NCBI RefSeq assembly: GCF_000269965.1
Contig: NC_017219.1
Location: 310,001 to 374,000, forward strand
Length of the DNA stretch: 64,000 bases
DNA from: Bifidobacterium longum subsp. infantis ATCC 15697 = JCM 1222 = DSM 20088
GTDB taxonomy: Bacteria > Actinomycetota > Actinomycetes > Actinomycetales > Bifidobacteriaceae
Direction: 5' to 3'
Positions 41,754 to 53,367 of the stretch are shown piece after piece. The position numbers and the translations under genes were made by a program. How positions within the stretch are numbered: the stretch's first letter is position 1; every line of letters begins with the position of its first letter. The notes under the pieces are model-generated. The model saw only the letters and a program-made list of their open reading frames with translations. It was not told the origin of the DNA and did not search any database.

Positions 41754-41830
41754 TGGTAGCGGGGCATGGATTTGAACCATGGACCTCTGGGTTATGAGCC
41801 CAGCGAGCTACCGAGCTGCTCCACCCCGCG
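41754..41830 (-). tRNA. Initiator tRNA-fMet (CAU)
   Basis: 77 bases including CCA. The 5' end CGCGGGG has position 1 unpaired (C1 against U72), and the anticodon stem carries three GC pairs, GGGCTCATAACCC, both initiator features. The D-loop GAGCAGCTCGGTAGCTC and T-arm GGTTCAAATCC are regular. Its 3' 47 bases are an attachment site, so the 3' half was supplied by the integrated element. Confidence 0.95.
41756..41802 (-). repeat. Attachment site: second 47-bp copy within tRNA-fMet
   Basis: Identical to 33032-33078. Left of this copy lies the element; right of it the 5' half of the tRNA belongs to the chromosome or to an earlier insert. Confidence 0.93.
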
Positions 41831-41910
41831 TCGGCACGTCCTGTATTTGGACAGCTCGCTCAACAATACCCGATTAATCAGGAGTGTCAAGATTCTCGGG
41901 CGTGTCGGCC

Positions 41911-42042
41911 ATGGGATGGGGCACGGCTCAGGCGGCCGGCTGGCCGGGCACTGACCTGACGGTGACCGTGCTCAACGCGCTCGGCCTGTTGGTCGGCGCG
42001 TTCATCGGCGCGTCCACGTCCACGGCCAAGCTCACGGCCTGA
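41911..42042 (+). pseudogene. Phage holin C-terminal remnant
   Basis: 43 codons: MGWGTAQAAGWPGTDLTVTV then LNALGLLVGAFIGASTSTAKLTA, with one hydrophobic helix. This resembles the end of small phage holins, and a strong phage-type terminator follows. The upstream part has been deleted. Confidence 0.5.
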
Positions 42043-42045
42043 TAT

Positions 42046-42087
42046 GCGAAATATTTCGCCCGGTGGATTCGGTGGAATATTTCGCGC
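42046..42087. repeat. GCGAAATATTTCGC palindrome with a partial copy
   Basis: A perfect 14-base palindrome at 42046-42059 is followed at about 42075-42087 by GGAATATTTCGCG, a partial copy. This could be an old phage site. Confidence 0.45.
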
Positions 42088-42100
42088 CCCGGACAAACAA

Positions 42101-42162
42101 CCCCCGCCCAAGATCGCGGACCATGCGCATGGCGTGGATGCCGCGACTTGGGCGGGGGTTTC
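42101..42162. terminator. Long terminator between holin remnant and antitoxin
   Basis: CCCCCGCCCAAG (42101-42112) with TCGCGG, and CCGCGA with CTTGGGCGGGGG, form an extended stem, with A-rich sequence on the left and TTT on the right. It can end transcripts from both sides. Confidence 0.75.
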
Positions 42163-42168
42163 GTCGTT

Positions 42169-42453
42169 TCAGACCGTCAGAAGCCGTTGTTCCTTCCTGC
42201 GTTCGGCGATCTTCTCGGCGAGCCATGTGTTGACCACGGCGTTGCGGCTGACCGCCAGCTCGTCCGCTTCGGCGTCGAGGCTTTCGACCATCCAGTCGGG
42301 CAGGGTGAGATTGACCTTGCGGGTCTTGGTCTTCGCGGGGCGGATGACGCGGGGCTTCGTCATGTCGAAGTACCGGCGCATGTCGTCGCCGCGTTCGAAG
42401 GCCTCGTCGATGTCCGAGGCCTTGACTTCCTCAATCGTCCTTGTGCTGCTCAT
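42169..42453 (-). CDS. BrnA-like ribbon-helix-helix antitoxin
   Basis: 94 residues from ATG at 42453. C-terminal ribbon-helix-helix TRKVNLTLPDWMVESLDAEADELAVSRNAVVNTWLAEKI; the N-terminal half (IDEAFERGDDMRRYFD) would wrap the toxin. It overlaps the toxin gene by 23 bases. It should repress the operon and neutralise BrnT. Confidence 0.82.
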   Translation of the reverse strand: MSSTRTIEEVKASDIDEAFERGDDMRRYFDMTKPRVIRPAKTKTRKVNLTLPDWMVESLDAEADELAVSRNAVVNTWLAEKIAERRKEQRLLTV

Positions 42454-42712
42454 AGGTGTCCTCCTCGTAGTCGCGTGAGCGCCGCACCGAGATGATGCGG
42501 ACGATGTCCTTGTGTTCTCCCCGGTAGGTGACGATGGCCGTCCAGTGCTTGCCGTCGATGACGCCGAGCTCAAGGTAGCGGGCGTCGTCGCTGCGCGGGT
42601 CGGCGTCGAATTCAAGCACGACGTCGTCCCACATGCGTTGGGCTTGCTCGAAGTCGATGCCGTGCTTGGCGAGGTTCTTCGCGCTTTTGGCCGGGTCATA
42701 CTCGAATTCCAC
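42431..42712 (-). CDS. BrnT-family toxin (RelE-like ribonuclease fold)
   Basis: 93 residues. FEYDPAKSAKNLAKHGIDFEQA is the BrnT signature, followed by ARYLELGVIDGKHWTAIVTYRGEHKDIVRIISVRRSRDYE with the basic catalytic tail Arg-Arg-x-Arg. The gene leads a two-gene toxin-antitoxin module inside the phage remnant, which can explain why that remnant is kept. RBS AGGAGGTAGG precedes the ATG. Confidence 0.85.
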   Translation of the reverse strand: MEFEYDPAKSAKNLAKHGIDFEQAQRMWDDVVLEFDADPRSDDARYLELGVIDGKHWTAIVTYRGEHKDIVRIISVRRSRDYEEDTYEQHKDD

Positions 42713-42946
42713 GTCCTACCTCCTACTGAATACCTATCATACACTTAACGAATACCATTGCAATACCTGTGGTGTTCATGAGGTGAGTATGCTCGCTGAC
42801 ACCGTCTTCCCGGGCCTTGAATCGGGCATGGGTGCGGATGCGGCTGAGGGACGTCAACTGGCAGCGCCTCGTGCTGATTGTGTTGCGAAAGAACCCCCGA
42901 CCGGATGGTCAGGGGCTATGCAAAGTATGGAATTGACGAGGTGAAA

Positions 42947-42994
42947 ACCTCTGGGTCATGAGCCCAGCGAGCTACCGAGCTGCTCCACCCCGTG
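42947..42994 (-). pseudogene. Truncated tRNA-fMet (5' half)
   Basis: These 48 bases match 41783-41830, the 5' half of tRNA-fMet, with two substitutions (GGGTCATG for GGGTTATG, CCCCGTG for CCCCGCG). The T-arm and acceptor 3' strand are missing. The stretch 42713-42946 before it contains no gene. Confidence 0.85.
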
Positions 42995-43034
42995 TCGCGC
43001 CGGTGTCCCGTGAACCGCCCGCCGGACGGATGCC

Positions 43035-43064
43035 TTGAACCGTTATCCCGAACGTTGACATAAT
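43035..43064 (+). promoter_or_regulatory. Promoter suggesting a leaderless metA transcript
   Basis: TTGAAC (43035-43040), 18 bases, CATAAT (43059-43064). Transcription would begin about seven bases later, at the A of the metA ATG (43071). Confidence 0.45.
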
Positions 43065-43070
43065 GGGAGC

Positions 43071-44105
43071 ATGCCTATCAAGATCCCCAGTGGCCTGCCG
43101 GCCAGAGATATCCTCGATTCGGAGCGCATCTTCGCTCTGGAGAAGCCCGAGGCGGAGCGTCAGCGCGTCCGTCCTCTCAAACTGGTGATCCTGAACTTGA
43201 TGCCCAAGAAGATCGAAACCGAAACGCAGCTGCTGAGACTGATCTCCAAATCGCCGCTGCAGGTCGAGATCGACTTCATGAAGACCTCCACACATGAGGC
43301 CACGCACGTTTCCGCCGATCATCTCGTCAAGTTCTACGAAAACCTCGATGCGCTCAAAGACAACTATTACGACGGTTTTGTGGTCACCGGCGCGCCTGTA
43401 GAGCATATGCCGTTCGAAGATGTGGACTACTGGGACGAGTTCAAGACGATTCTCGACTGGGCCTCCACCCATGTGTTCTCCACCATGTACCTGTGCTGGG
43501 GCGCGATGGGCGCACTGTACTACCGCTACGGCATCCACAAGGTGGATTACCCCGAGAAGATTTTCGGCGTATTCCCGCAGTACCTGCAGGACGAATACTG
43601 CTTCCTGACCAATGGTTTCGACGAGATTGATCTGCAGCCGCACTCCCGCCTCGCCGGCGTGAACGAAAACGAGGTACGTGCCAACCATGACCTTCAGATC
43701 TTGACTTGGGGGCCACAGTCCGGCCCGGGCCTGATCGCCACACGTGACTTCTCCGAAGTGTTCGCGCTCGGCCATTGGGAGTACGGCAAGTACACGCTCG
43801 CCGAGGAATACGAGCGCGATATGGCCAAGGGCATGACCAACGTGCCCTTCCCGAAGAACTACTTCCCGCATGACGATTCGAAACTGGAACCGTTGTTCGC
43901 CTGGCGCGCCCACGCCAATCTGCTGTGGCGCAACTGGCTCAACTGGGTGTACCAGACCACGCCGTATGACCTGACCGAGGTGCCGCAGCTCAGGGCTGAG
44001 AAGAAGCTCGGTACTGATCGTTCGATTCGGCATGAGCCGGGCGGGCCGCGCCAGGATGATTTCGAGCCGTTCGCCCACGACGGATACGGAGTGATCAGAG
44101 GGTAG
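43071..44105 (+). CDS. metA: Homoserine O-acyltransferase (MetA)
   Basis: 344 residues. Class I amidotransferase-like fold with the nucleophilic Cys in MYLCWGAMGALY (about residue 142), His and Glu in EVFALGHWEYGKYTLAEEYERD (about 235-237), and the opening MPIKIPSGLPARDILDSERIF. It activates homoserine with an acetyl or succinyl group at the start of methionine synthesis. The length is slightly above the E. coli protein (309). Confidence 0.95.
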   Translation: MPIKIPSGLPARDILDSERIFALEKPEAERQRVRPLKLVILNLMPKKIETETQLLRLISKSPLQVEIDFMKTSTHEATHVSADHLVKFYENLDALKDNYYDGFVVTGAPVEHMPFEDVDYWDEFKTILDWASTHVFSTMYLCWGAMGALYYRYGIHKVDYPEKIFGVFPQYLQDEYCFLTNGFDEIDLQPHSRLAGVNENEVRANHDLQILTWGPQSGPGLIATRDFSEVFALGHWEYGKYTLAEEYERDMAKGMTNVPFPKNYFPHDDSKLEPLFAWRAHANLLWRNWLNWVYQTTPYDLTEVPQLRAEKKLGTDRSIRHEPGGPRQDDFEPFAHDGYGVIRG

Positions 44106-44212
44106 CGCAAATGCCGCACATCCTCGTATTGTGACTAATAGCGCACAATGCTTGCGCAACATCCGAAAAACCTTGCGCCGCCGCCGATTCCAGAAGACGC
44201 GCCGGTGTAGTA

Positions 44213-44241
44213 TTGACATTGTCTAGACGCAGGCAAATAAT
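44213..44241 (+). promoter_or_regulatory. Promoter of the ATP synthase operon
   Basis: TTGACA (44213-44218), 17 bases, AATAAT (44236-44241), about 155 bases before atpB. The gap 44106-44397 has no gene. Confidence 0.65.
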
Positions 44242-44397
44242 CACTCTTCAGTCATTCGGAGCCGAATGCCCAGCGCAGACTCCGTGTCCGCGCCCGGCAG
44301 ACTCCACACCGAGGAGACGAAAGTAACGAGCACGTCACATTTGCCTGCCCGGTGGGTTTAAACTGACACCTGACATTGAAGAAGCAGGAGGCGTGAT

Positions 44398-45210
44398 ATG
44401 GTCGGTTCGCTCAGCGCAGGATTGCTGTTGGCTGACGAGGCAGGCGCTCATCTGCCCTCGGTTGATGACTTCCTTCCCCCGGAGATTCTGTTCCAGGGAA
44501 CTCCGTTTGCCATCAACCGCATTATTCTGATTCGTATCGTGGCAACCATTGTGCTGCTGGTGGTGCTCGGCGTGACTGCGAAACGCGCCAAGCTCATCCC
44601 CGGCCGTTGGCAGGGCGTAGTCGAGTACGGTCTCGACTTCGTGCGCGACAAGGTCGTGTATGACGTGATGGGCGAGACCCGCGGCAAACGTTACGTGCCG
44701 ATGATCACCACCCTGTTCTTCACGATCTTCGTGTTCAACCTGTGCGGCATCATCCCCGGCATGAACATGGCGGCCAACGCCACGGTGGTCATGCCGCTCG
44801 TGTTCGCCGTCTGGACACTGATCCAGTACTGGATCGCCGCCATCCGCTCGCAGGGCCTCGGCCACTATCTGCGCCACGAGCTGTTCACCCCCGGTGTGCC
44901 GTGGCCGGTCTACATCCTGCTGGCTCCGATCAACCTGCTTGAGTTGTTGATCATCCGCCCGGCCTCTCTGACCATCCGTCTGTTCGCCAACATGGTTTCC
45001 GGCCACCTTATGGTCGCCACCTGCCTGGCGTTCGCACAGTTCTGGATGGTTGACGCGGCCAACAAGTTGCAGGGCATCCCGGTGGGTGCGCTGTGGTTCG
45101 CCGGTGGTTTCGCCATGACCTGCTTCGAGGCGTTCGTCGCCTTCCTGCAAGCCTACGTCTTCGCGATTCTTTCCACCGTGTACATCAACCTGAGCTTCCC
45201 GGAAGAGTGA
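44398..45210 (+). CDS. atpB: ATP synthase F0 subunit a
   Basis: 270 residues, several membrane helices. The conserved region LLELLIIRPASLTIRLFANMVSGHLM carries the essential Arg facing the c-ring, and a second helix holds FEAFVAFLQAYVFAILSTVYIN. First gene of an operon ordered atpB-E-F-H-A-G-D-C. RBS GGAGG lies 8 bases before the ATG. Confidence 0.97.
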   Translation: MVGSLSAGLLLADEAGAHLPSVDDFLPPEILFQGTPFAINRIILIRIVATIVLLVVLGVTAKRAKLIPGRWQGVVEYGLDFVRDKVVYDVMGETRGKRYVPMITTLFFTIFVFNLCGIIPGMNMAANATVVMPLVFAVWTLIQYWIAAIRSQGLGHYLRHELFTPGVPWPVYILLAPINLLELLIIRPASLTIRLFANMVSGHLMVATCLAFAQFWMVDAANKLQGIPVGALWFAGGFAMTCFEAFVAFLQAYVFAILSTVYINLSFPEE

Positions 45211-45301
45211 CGGGCGACTAACCCGCCGCTTCCGGTCCCCGGTCTGGGAAAATCGCAGACCGACCAAACCCCAAGATTTATAACGTCGCCAAGTACGTTA
45301 G

Positions 45302-45544
<243 letters not shown>

Positions 45545-45590
45545 TCAACAGACGAAAACCGATTATGTCCATCACTGAAAGGAGGGCTTG

Positions 45591-46109
45591 ATGGCACAAG
45601 CAGCAAGCGGGATTGACCTGTTCATTCCCGAGGTCTATGACATCGTATGGTCGGCGATCATCCTCGTCATCGTTGCAGTGTTCTTCTACAAGTTCTTCAT
45701 GCCGAAGTTCAACGCGATCTTCGACGAGCGTGCCGCCAAGATTCAAGGCAACATCGCCAAGGCGGAGCAGGCTAAGAAGGACGCCGACGAGGCCAAGGCC
45801 AAGTATGAGGCCCAGCTGAGCACTGCCCGTGTGGACGCCGCCAAGATCCGCGACGACGCCCGTGCCGAAGCGTCTCACATCATCGCCGACGCCCGTTCGC
45901 GCGCCGAGTCCGATGCGGCCCAGATCGCCGCATCCGCACAGCGCTCGATCGAATCCCAGCACCAGCAGGCCATCGTCTCGCTCAAGGGCGAGGTCGGTGC
46001 GCTTGCCACCGCTCTGGCCGGCAAGATCCTTGGCGCCAAGCTGGAAGACAACGACGTGCAGTCCTCGATGATCGATTCGATGATCGACGATCTGGCCGTC
46101 AAGAAGTGA
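45591..46109 (+). CDS. atpF: ATP synthase F0 subunit b
   Basis: 172 residues from ATG at 45591 (GGAGGG four bases before); TTG at 45588 is a less likely start. One N-terminal membrane helix (IVWSAIILVIVAVFFYKFF), then a long Ala/Lys/Glu-rich coiled coil that forms the peripheral stalk. Confidence 0.95.
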   Translation: MAQAASGIDLFIPEVYDIVWSAIILVIVAVFFYKFFMPKFNAIFDERAAKIQGNIAKAEQAKKDADEAKAKYEAQLSTARVDAAKIRDDARAEASHIIADARSRAESDAAQIAASAQRSIESQHQQAIVSLKGEVGALATALAGKILGAKLEDNDVQSSMIDSMIDDLAVKK

Positions 46110-46137
46110 CCGTGACCATCCGTAACCAGAAAGGGAG

Positions 46138-46980
46138 GTGACCATGCGAGGAGAGGCATCACGTATTGCAGACCGCGAGTCGCGTGATTCGCTGGCCCCG
46201 AAACTGCGCGACACCCGTGAGGACGCGTGGCGGATCGGCAACGAACTGTTCACGATCACCAAGGTGCTCGACGACAGCATCCAGCTCGAACGCGCGTTGA
46301 CCGACCCGTCCCGCCCGGTTGCCGACAAGGTGGCCGTGCTGACGGAACTGCTCGGCGACAATGTGCATCCGATGACCATGGAGATCATGACCGATTTGGT
46401 CTCCCGTCACTGGAGCCGTGCGCGGGACATCGCCAACGCGGTGGAGGATTTCGGCGTGGACGCCATGATGTACTACGCGGACGCCACCGGCGCCACGCTG
46501 CAGGTCTCCGTCGAGCTGTCCGAACTGCATTCCGCGTTGCTGAACCTGCCGGTCGTGCGCGCCAAGCTGTACGACTACCAGGCCACCAGCGAGGCCCGTG
46601 TGAAGCTGTTCCGTGAGGTGTTCTCTGGCAAGACCCTGAACAAGGTCACCATGAGGCTCGCCGAACACGCCACTTGCAACCTGCGCCGCCGCCGCTACTT
46701 GGAGACCATCCAGTGGATGATCAACAAGTTCTCCCGTCACATGGGCGAGTCGATGGTCACCGTGACCACCGCCACCCCGCTGAAGAAGGAGCAGATCAAG
46801 CGACTGGTCGAGGTCTACTCCGCCAAGGTGGGCCGCCAGGTGCACATCAACTCGGTGGTCGATCCGACCGTGCTGGGTGGTATGCGCATTCAGGTGGGCG
46901 ACGAAGTCACGGACAACACCGTGGTCGCACAGCTGCAGAACCTTCATCGCAAGGTGCAGACGGAGGCGACTCCGGCCTGA
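46138..46980 (+). CDS. atpH: ATP synthase F1 subunit delta
   Basis: 280 residues or slightly fewer depending on the start; GTG at 46138 and ATG at 46144 are both in frame. An N-terminal helical domain (RDSLAPKLRDTREDAWRIGNELF) and the C-terminal KEQIKRLVEVYSAKVGRQVHINSVVDPTVLGGMRIQVGDEVTDNTV mark subunit delta. It is longer than the 177-residue E. coli protein, as in other actinobacteria. RBS GGGAGG. Confidence 0.94.
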   Translation: MTMRGEASRIADRESRDSLAPKLRDTREDAWRIGNELFTITKVLDDSIQLERALTDPSRPVADKVAVLTELLGDNVHPMTMEIMTDLVSRHWSRARDIANAVEDFGVDAMMYYADATGATLQVSVELSELHSALLNLPVVRAKLYDYQATSEARVKLFREVFSGKTLNKVTMRLAEHATCNLRRRRYLETIQWMINKFSRHMGESMVTVTTATPLKKEQIKRLVEVYSAKVGRQVHINSVVDPTVLGGMRIQVGDEVTDNTVVAQLQNLHRKVQTEATPA

Positions 46981-47049
46981 CCGGCCGAGCCAATCCGTCC
47001 AACACCACACACAAGCAAAGACTTGACTGAACAATAACCAATAGAAGGA

Positions 47050-48687
<1,638 letters not shown>

Positions 48688-48690
48688 GCC

Positions 48691-51094
<2,404 letters not shown>

Positions 51095-51095
<1 letters not shown>

Positions 51096-51388
51096 TGGCT
51101 GCGGAAAAAACCACGATGAAGGTCAACATCGTCGCCGCTGACCACCCTGTGTGGCACGGCGAGGCGACGAGTGTGACCATTCCCGCCTCTGAGGGCGGCA
51201 TGGGCATCCTGCCCGACCATGAGCCTGTGCTCACAGTGATCAAGCAGGGTACGCTCACCGTGGTTGAGCCCGATGGCGATCGTCACATGTTCGAGGTGAC
51301 CGACGGATTCATTTCCTTCGACTCGAACAAACTCACCGTGGCGGTCGAGCGCGGCCACGACGTCCAGTACTCCGGCATCGCCGAGTGA
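51095..51388 (+). CDS. atpC: ATP synthase F1 subunit epsilon
   Basis: 97 residues from ATG at 51095. The beta-sandwich domain MKVNIVAADHPVWHGEATSV, PASEGGMGILPDHEPVLT is present. The C-terminal helical hairpin of E. coli epsilon is missing, as in short actinobacterial forms. Confidence 0.94.
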
Positions 51389-51404
51389 TCTGAACCAACT
51401 CCTT

Positions 51405-51439
51405 AAGGGACTCTCTGGTTTTCCAGAGAGCCCCTTTTG
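51405..51439 (+). terminator. Terminator of the atp operon
   Basis: GGGactCTCTGG and CCAGAGagcCCC form a stem with TTTT loop, followed by TTTTGC. Confidence 0.85.
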
Positions 51440-51475
51440 CTATGTATGCCATGTGTTGCGCTACAGTGGTGGCCT

Positions 51476-52246
51476 ATGCGAGTTATTGTTGCCGACTGTT
51501 CGGCCGAGTATTCGGGCCGCCTCAACGCCTCACTGCCCCTGGCCAAACGTGTATTGCTGATCAAGGCCGATTCCAGCCTGTTGATTTTCTCCGAATTGGG
51601 CTCCTACAAGCCGCTGAACTGGATGACCGCGCCCTGCACGATTCGTGAGATCGACCCAGCCGCCAAATCTGCGCAACATTCCCGGGAAAGTGTCGCTGGT
51701 GGGGCTGTGGATGGTGATTCCGCGACGCATTCCCCGGAAAGTGTCGCCGCTGGTGAGCCGGAAAAGGTGTTACGTGTCAGCGCCGACAAGGGCTCGGACA
51801 TTCTTGAAGTGACGCTGCAACACATCTATTCCGACCAAACCTATGATCTGGGCGAAGATCCGGGTCTCATCAAGGATGGCGTGGAAGACCATCTGCAGCG
51901 CTATCTGGCCGAGCAGATCGAGCGTATCGGCAAGGGAGCCAAGCTGGTGCGTCGCGAATACCCGACCGCCATTGGCCCAGTGGATATTATGGCCGTGAAT
52001 GCCGAAGGCGAGCATGTGGCTGTGGAAATCAAACGTCACGGCGGCATTGATGGCGTCGAGCAGCTGACTCGCTACTGCGAACTGCTCAATCGTGATCCGC
52101 TGCTGGCCCCGGTGCACGGCATCTTCGCCGCACAAACCATCACGCCGCAAGCCCAGGTCTTGGCCAAGGACCGTGGCTTCACCTGCCTCATTCTCGATTA
52201 CGACGATATGAAAGGCACCGAGGACGACAGTCTCAGGCTGTTCTAG
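51476..52246 (+). CDS. nucS: Endonuclease NucS (mismatch-specific EndoMS)
   Basis: 256 residues from ATG at 51476. The N-terminal DNA-binding domain starts MRVIVADCSAEYSGRLNASL. The RecB-like nuclease has Asp in IGPVDIMAVN (about 167) and Glu/Lys in HVAVEIKRHGGIDGVEQLTRY (about 183). It cuts mismatched DNA in actinobacteria that lack MutS/MutL. Between the domains lies a 17-residue tandem repeat (AQHSRESVAGGAVDGDS, ATHSPESVAAG) encoded by two repeat palindromes at 51671-51747; such a linker is not expected in the family. Confidence 0.92.
   Translation: MRVIVADCSAEYSGRLNASLPLAKRVLLIKADSSLLIFSELGSYKPLNWMTAPCTIREIDPAAKSAQHSRESVAGGAVDGDSATHSPESVAAGEPEKVLRVSADKGSDILEVTLQHIYSDQTYDLGEDPGLIKDGVEDHLQRYLAEQIERIGKGAKLVRREYPTAIGPVDIMAVNAEGEHVAVEIKRHGGIDGVEQLTRYCELLNRDPLLAPVHGIFAAQTITPQAQVLAKDRGFTCLILDYDDMKGTEDDSLRLF
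51671..51747 (+). repeat. Paired palindrome repeat inside nucS
   Basis: Two 26-base units (51671-51696, 51722-51747), 51 bases apart and each centred on ATTCCCsGGAA, share their outer ends with the intergenic pair at 58350-58427 in inverse orientation. The 51-base period keeps frame. Confidence 0.8.
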
Positions 52247-52290
52247 ATATAGCAGGGGCTCCCTCATCAGAGGGAGCCCCTGCTATATCT
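52245..52290. terminator. Bidirectional terminator between nucS and the FKBP gene
   Basis: A 21-bp perfect stem (52245-52265, 52270-52290) with loop ATCA. It overlaps the nucS stop codon and ends eight bases before the stop of the minus-strand FKBP gene. Confidence 0.92.
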
Positions 52291-52297
52291 TTATCTT

Positions 52298-53287
52298 TTA
52301 GTACGCGGCGAGAATATCGATTACGAAGACCAACGTGGAGTTGGCGGGAATCGAACCTTGCTCCTTATCTCCATAGGCCTGATCCGGCGGAATCACCAGC
52401 AGAACCTGAGAGCCGACGGTCTGGCCGACCAGACCCTTCTGCCAGCCCTCGATAACCTGATGCTGGCCGCTGGAATCGCTGAACAGATCGGCGTCGATTG
52501 TGGAATCGCGATCCCAGGACGAATCGAACTGCTTGCCATTCGTAAGCCAACCGGTGTACTTGACCACCACGGTGTTCTTGTCGGTCAGCTTGGCGCCGTT
52601 ACCCTTGATCAGCGTCTGCGAGATCAGCGAATCAACCGAACCCTGACCGTTCATGTCAATGGACGGCTTGCCATTCTTGGCTCGCGTCACCTTCGGCAGA
52701 TTGGCCGGCACATTCTTGACTTCCTCGCCAGTGGCCTTCTTCAGGTCCTTGGACTTGGAGACAAACGTCATCGCCAGAATGTAAGAGTATCCGGACGAAT
52801 CCTGAGCGTTGACGCCAAAGCCGATCGTGGTGTTGATCTTGGCGCCCTTGATCTGGTTGTAGTAGGTCGAGGAGAGGGTCTTGGAATCCACCTTCAGCGA
52901 GCAATCCGGCGTGTTCTTGGTCCAGGTGTCCATGAGCTCGGTGCCGTCTTTAACGTTGAGCGCGATGCCTTGGGCACAGACGCGGTCGCCCTCCTCGATC
53001 ACGTCGCCATCGCCCTTTTGCAGCACCACATAGGAGCCGTCGGACACGGTCATCGGCGTATTAAAGGAGATGGTCGGCTTCTCGCCGAGCTTGCCCTTGG
53101 CGGTCACGCCGGCAATTTGGCCCTTCTTGTCAGAAGAGTCGGAAGATGAAGAGGAATCGGAAGAAGAGGATTTCGAGTCCGAGCTCGAACTGGAGCAGGC
53201 AGCCAGCGACACGCACATCGCCAGTGAACAGGCAAGAGCAACGGCCTTGCCGAGGGGGGATAACATAGACTTAACAGACTTACGCAT
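52298..53287 (-). CDS. FKBP-type peptidyl-prolyl isomerase lipoprotein
   Basis: 329 residues. Signal peptide with lipobox LAAC (Cys about 31), then a Ser-rich linker. The C-terminal FKBP domain is clear (TVVVKYTGWLTNGKQFDSSW, QVIEGWQKGLVGQTVGSQVLLVIPPDQAYGD, TLVFVIDILA). The middle part (about 60-185) looks like a second, degenerate FKBP-like domain. It folds exported proteins on the outer membrane face. Confidence 0.93.
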   Translation of the reverse strand: MRKSVKSMLSPLGKAVALACSLAMCVSLAACSSSSSDSKSSSSDSSSSSDSSDKKGQIAGVTAKGKLGEKPTISFNTPMTVSDGSYVVLQKGDGDVIEEGDRVCAQGIALNVKDGTELMDTWTKNTPDCSLKVDSKTLSSTYYNQIKGAKINTTIGFGVNAQDSSGYSYILAMTFVSKSKDLKKATGEEVKNVPANLPKVTRAKNGKPSIDMNGQGSVDSLISQTLIKGNGAKLTDKNTVVVKYTGWLTNGKQFDSSWDRDSTIDADLFSDSSGQHQVIEGWQKGLVGQTVGSQVLLVIPPDQAYGDKEQGSIPANSTLVFVIDILAAY

Positions 53288-53367
53288 GGCACACCACCCT
53301 ACTGGTAAACCTTGATTTTCTGCGCTCCTAGGTAATAAACAGGTGAAGATTGTAGAATGGTTGAGTT

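Noticed and set aside
42947-42994. Functional second tRNA-fMet
   Set aside because: The T-arm and the 3' acceptor strand are absent beyond the variable loop.
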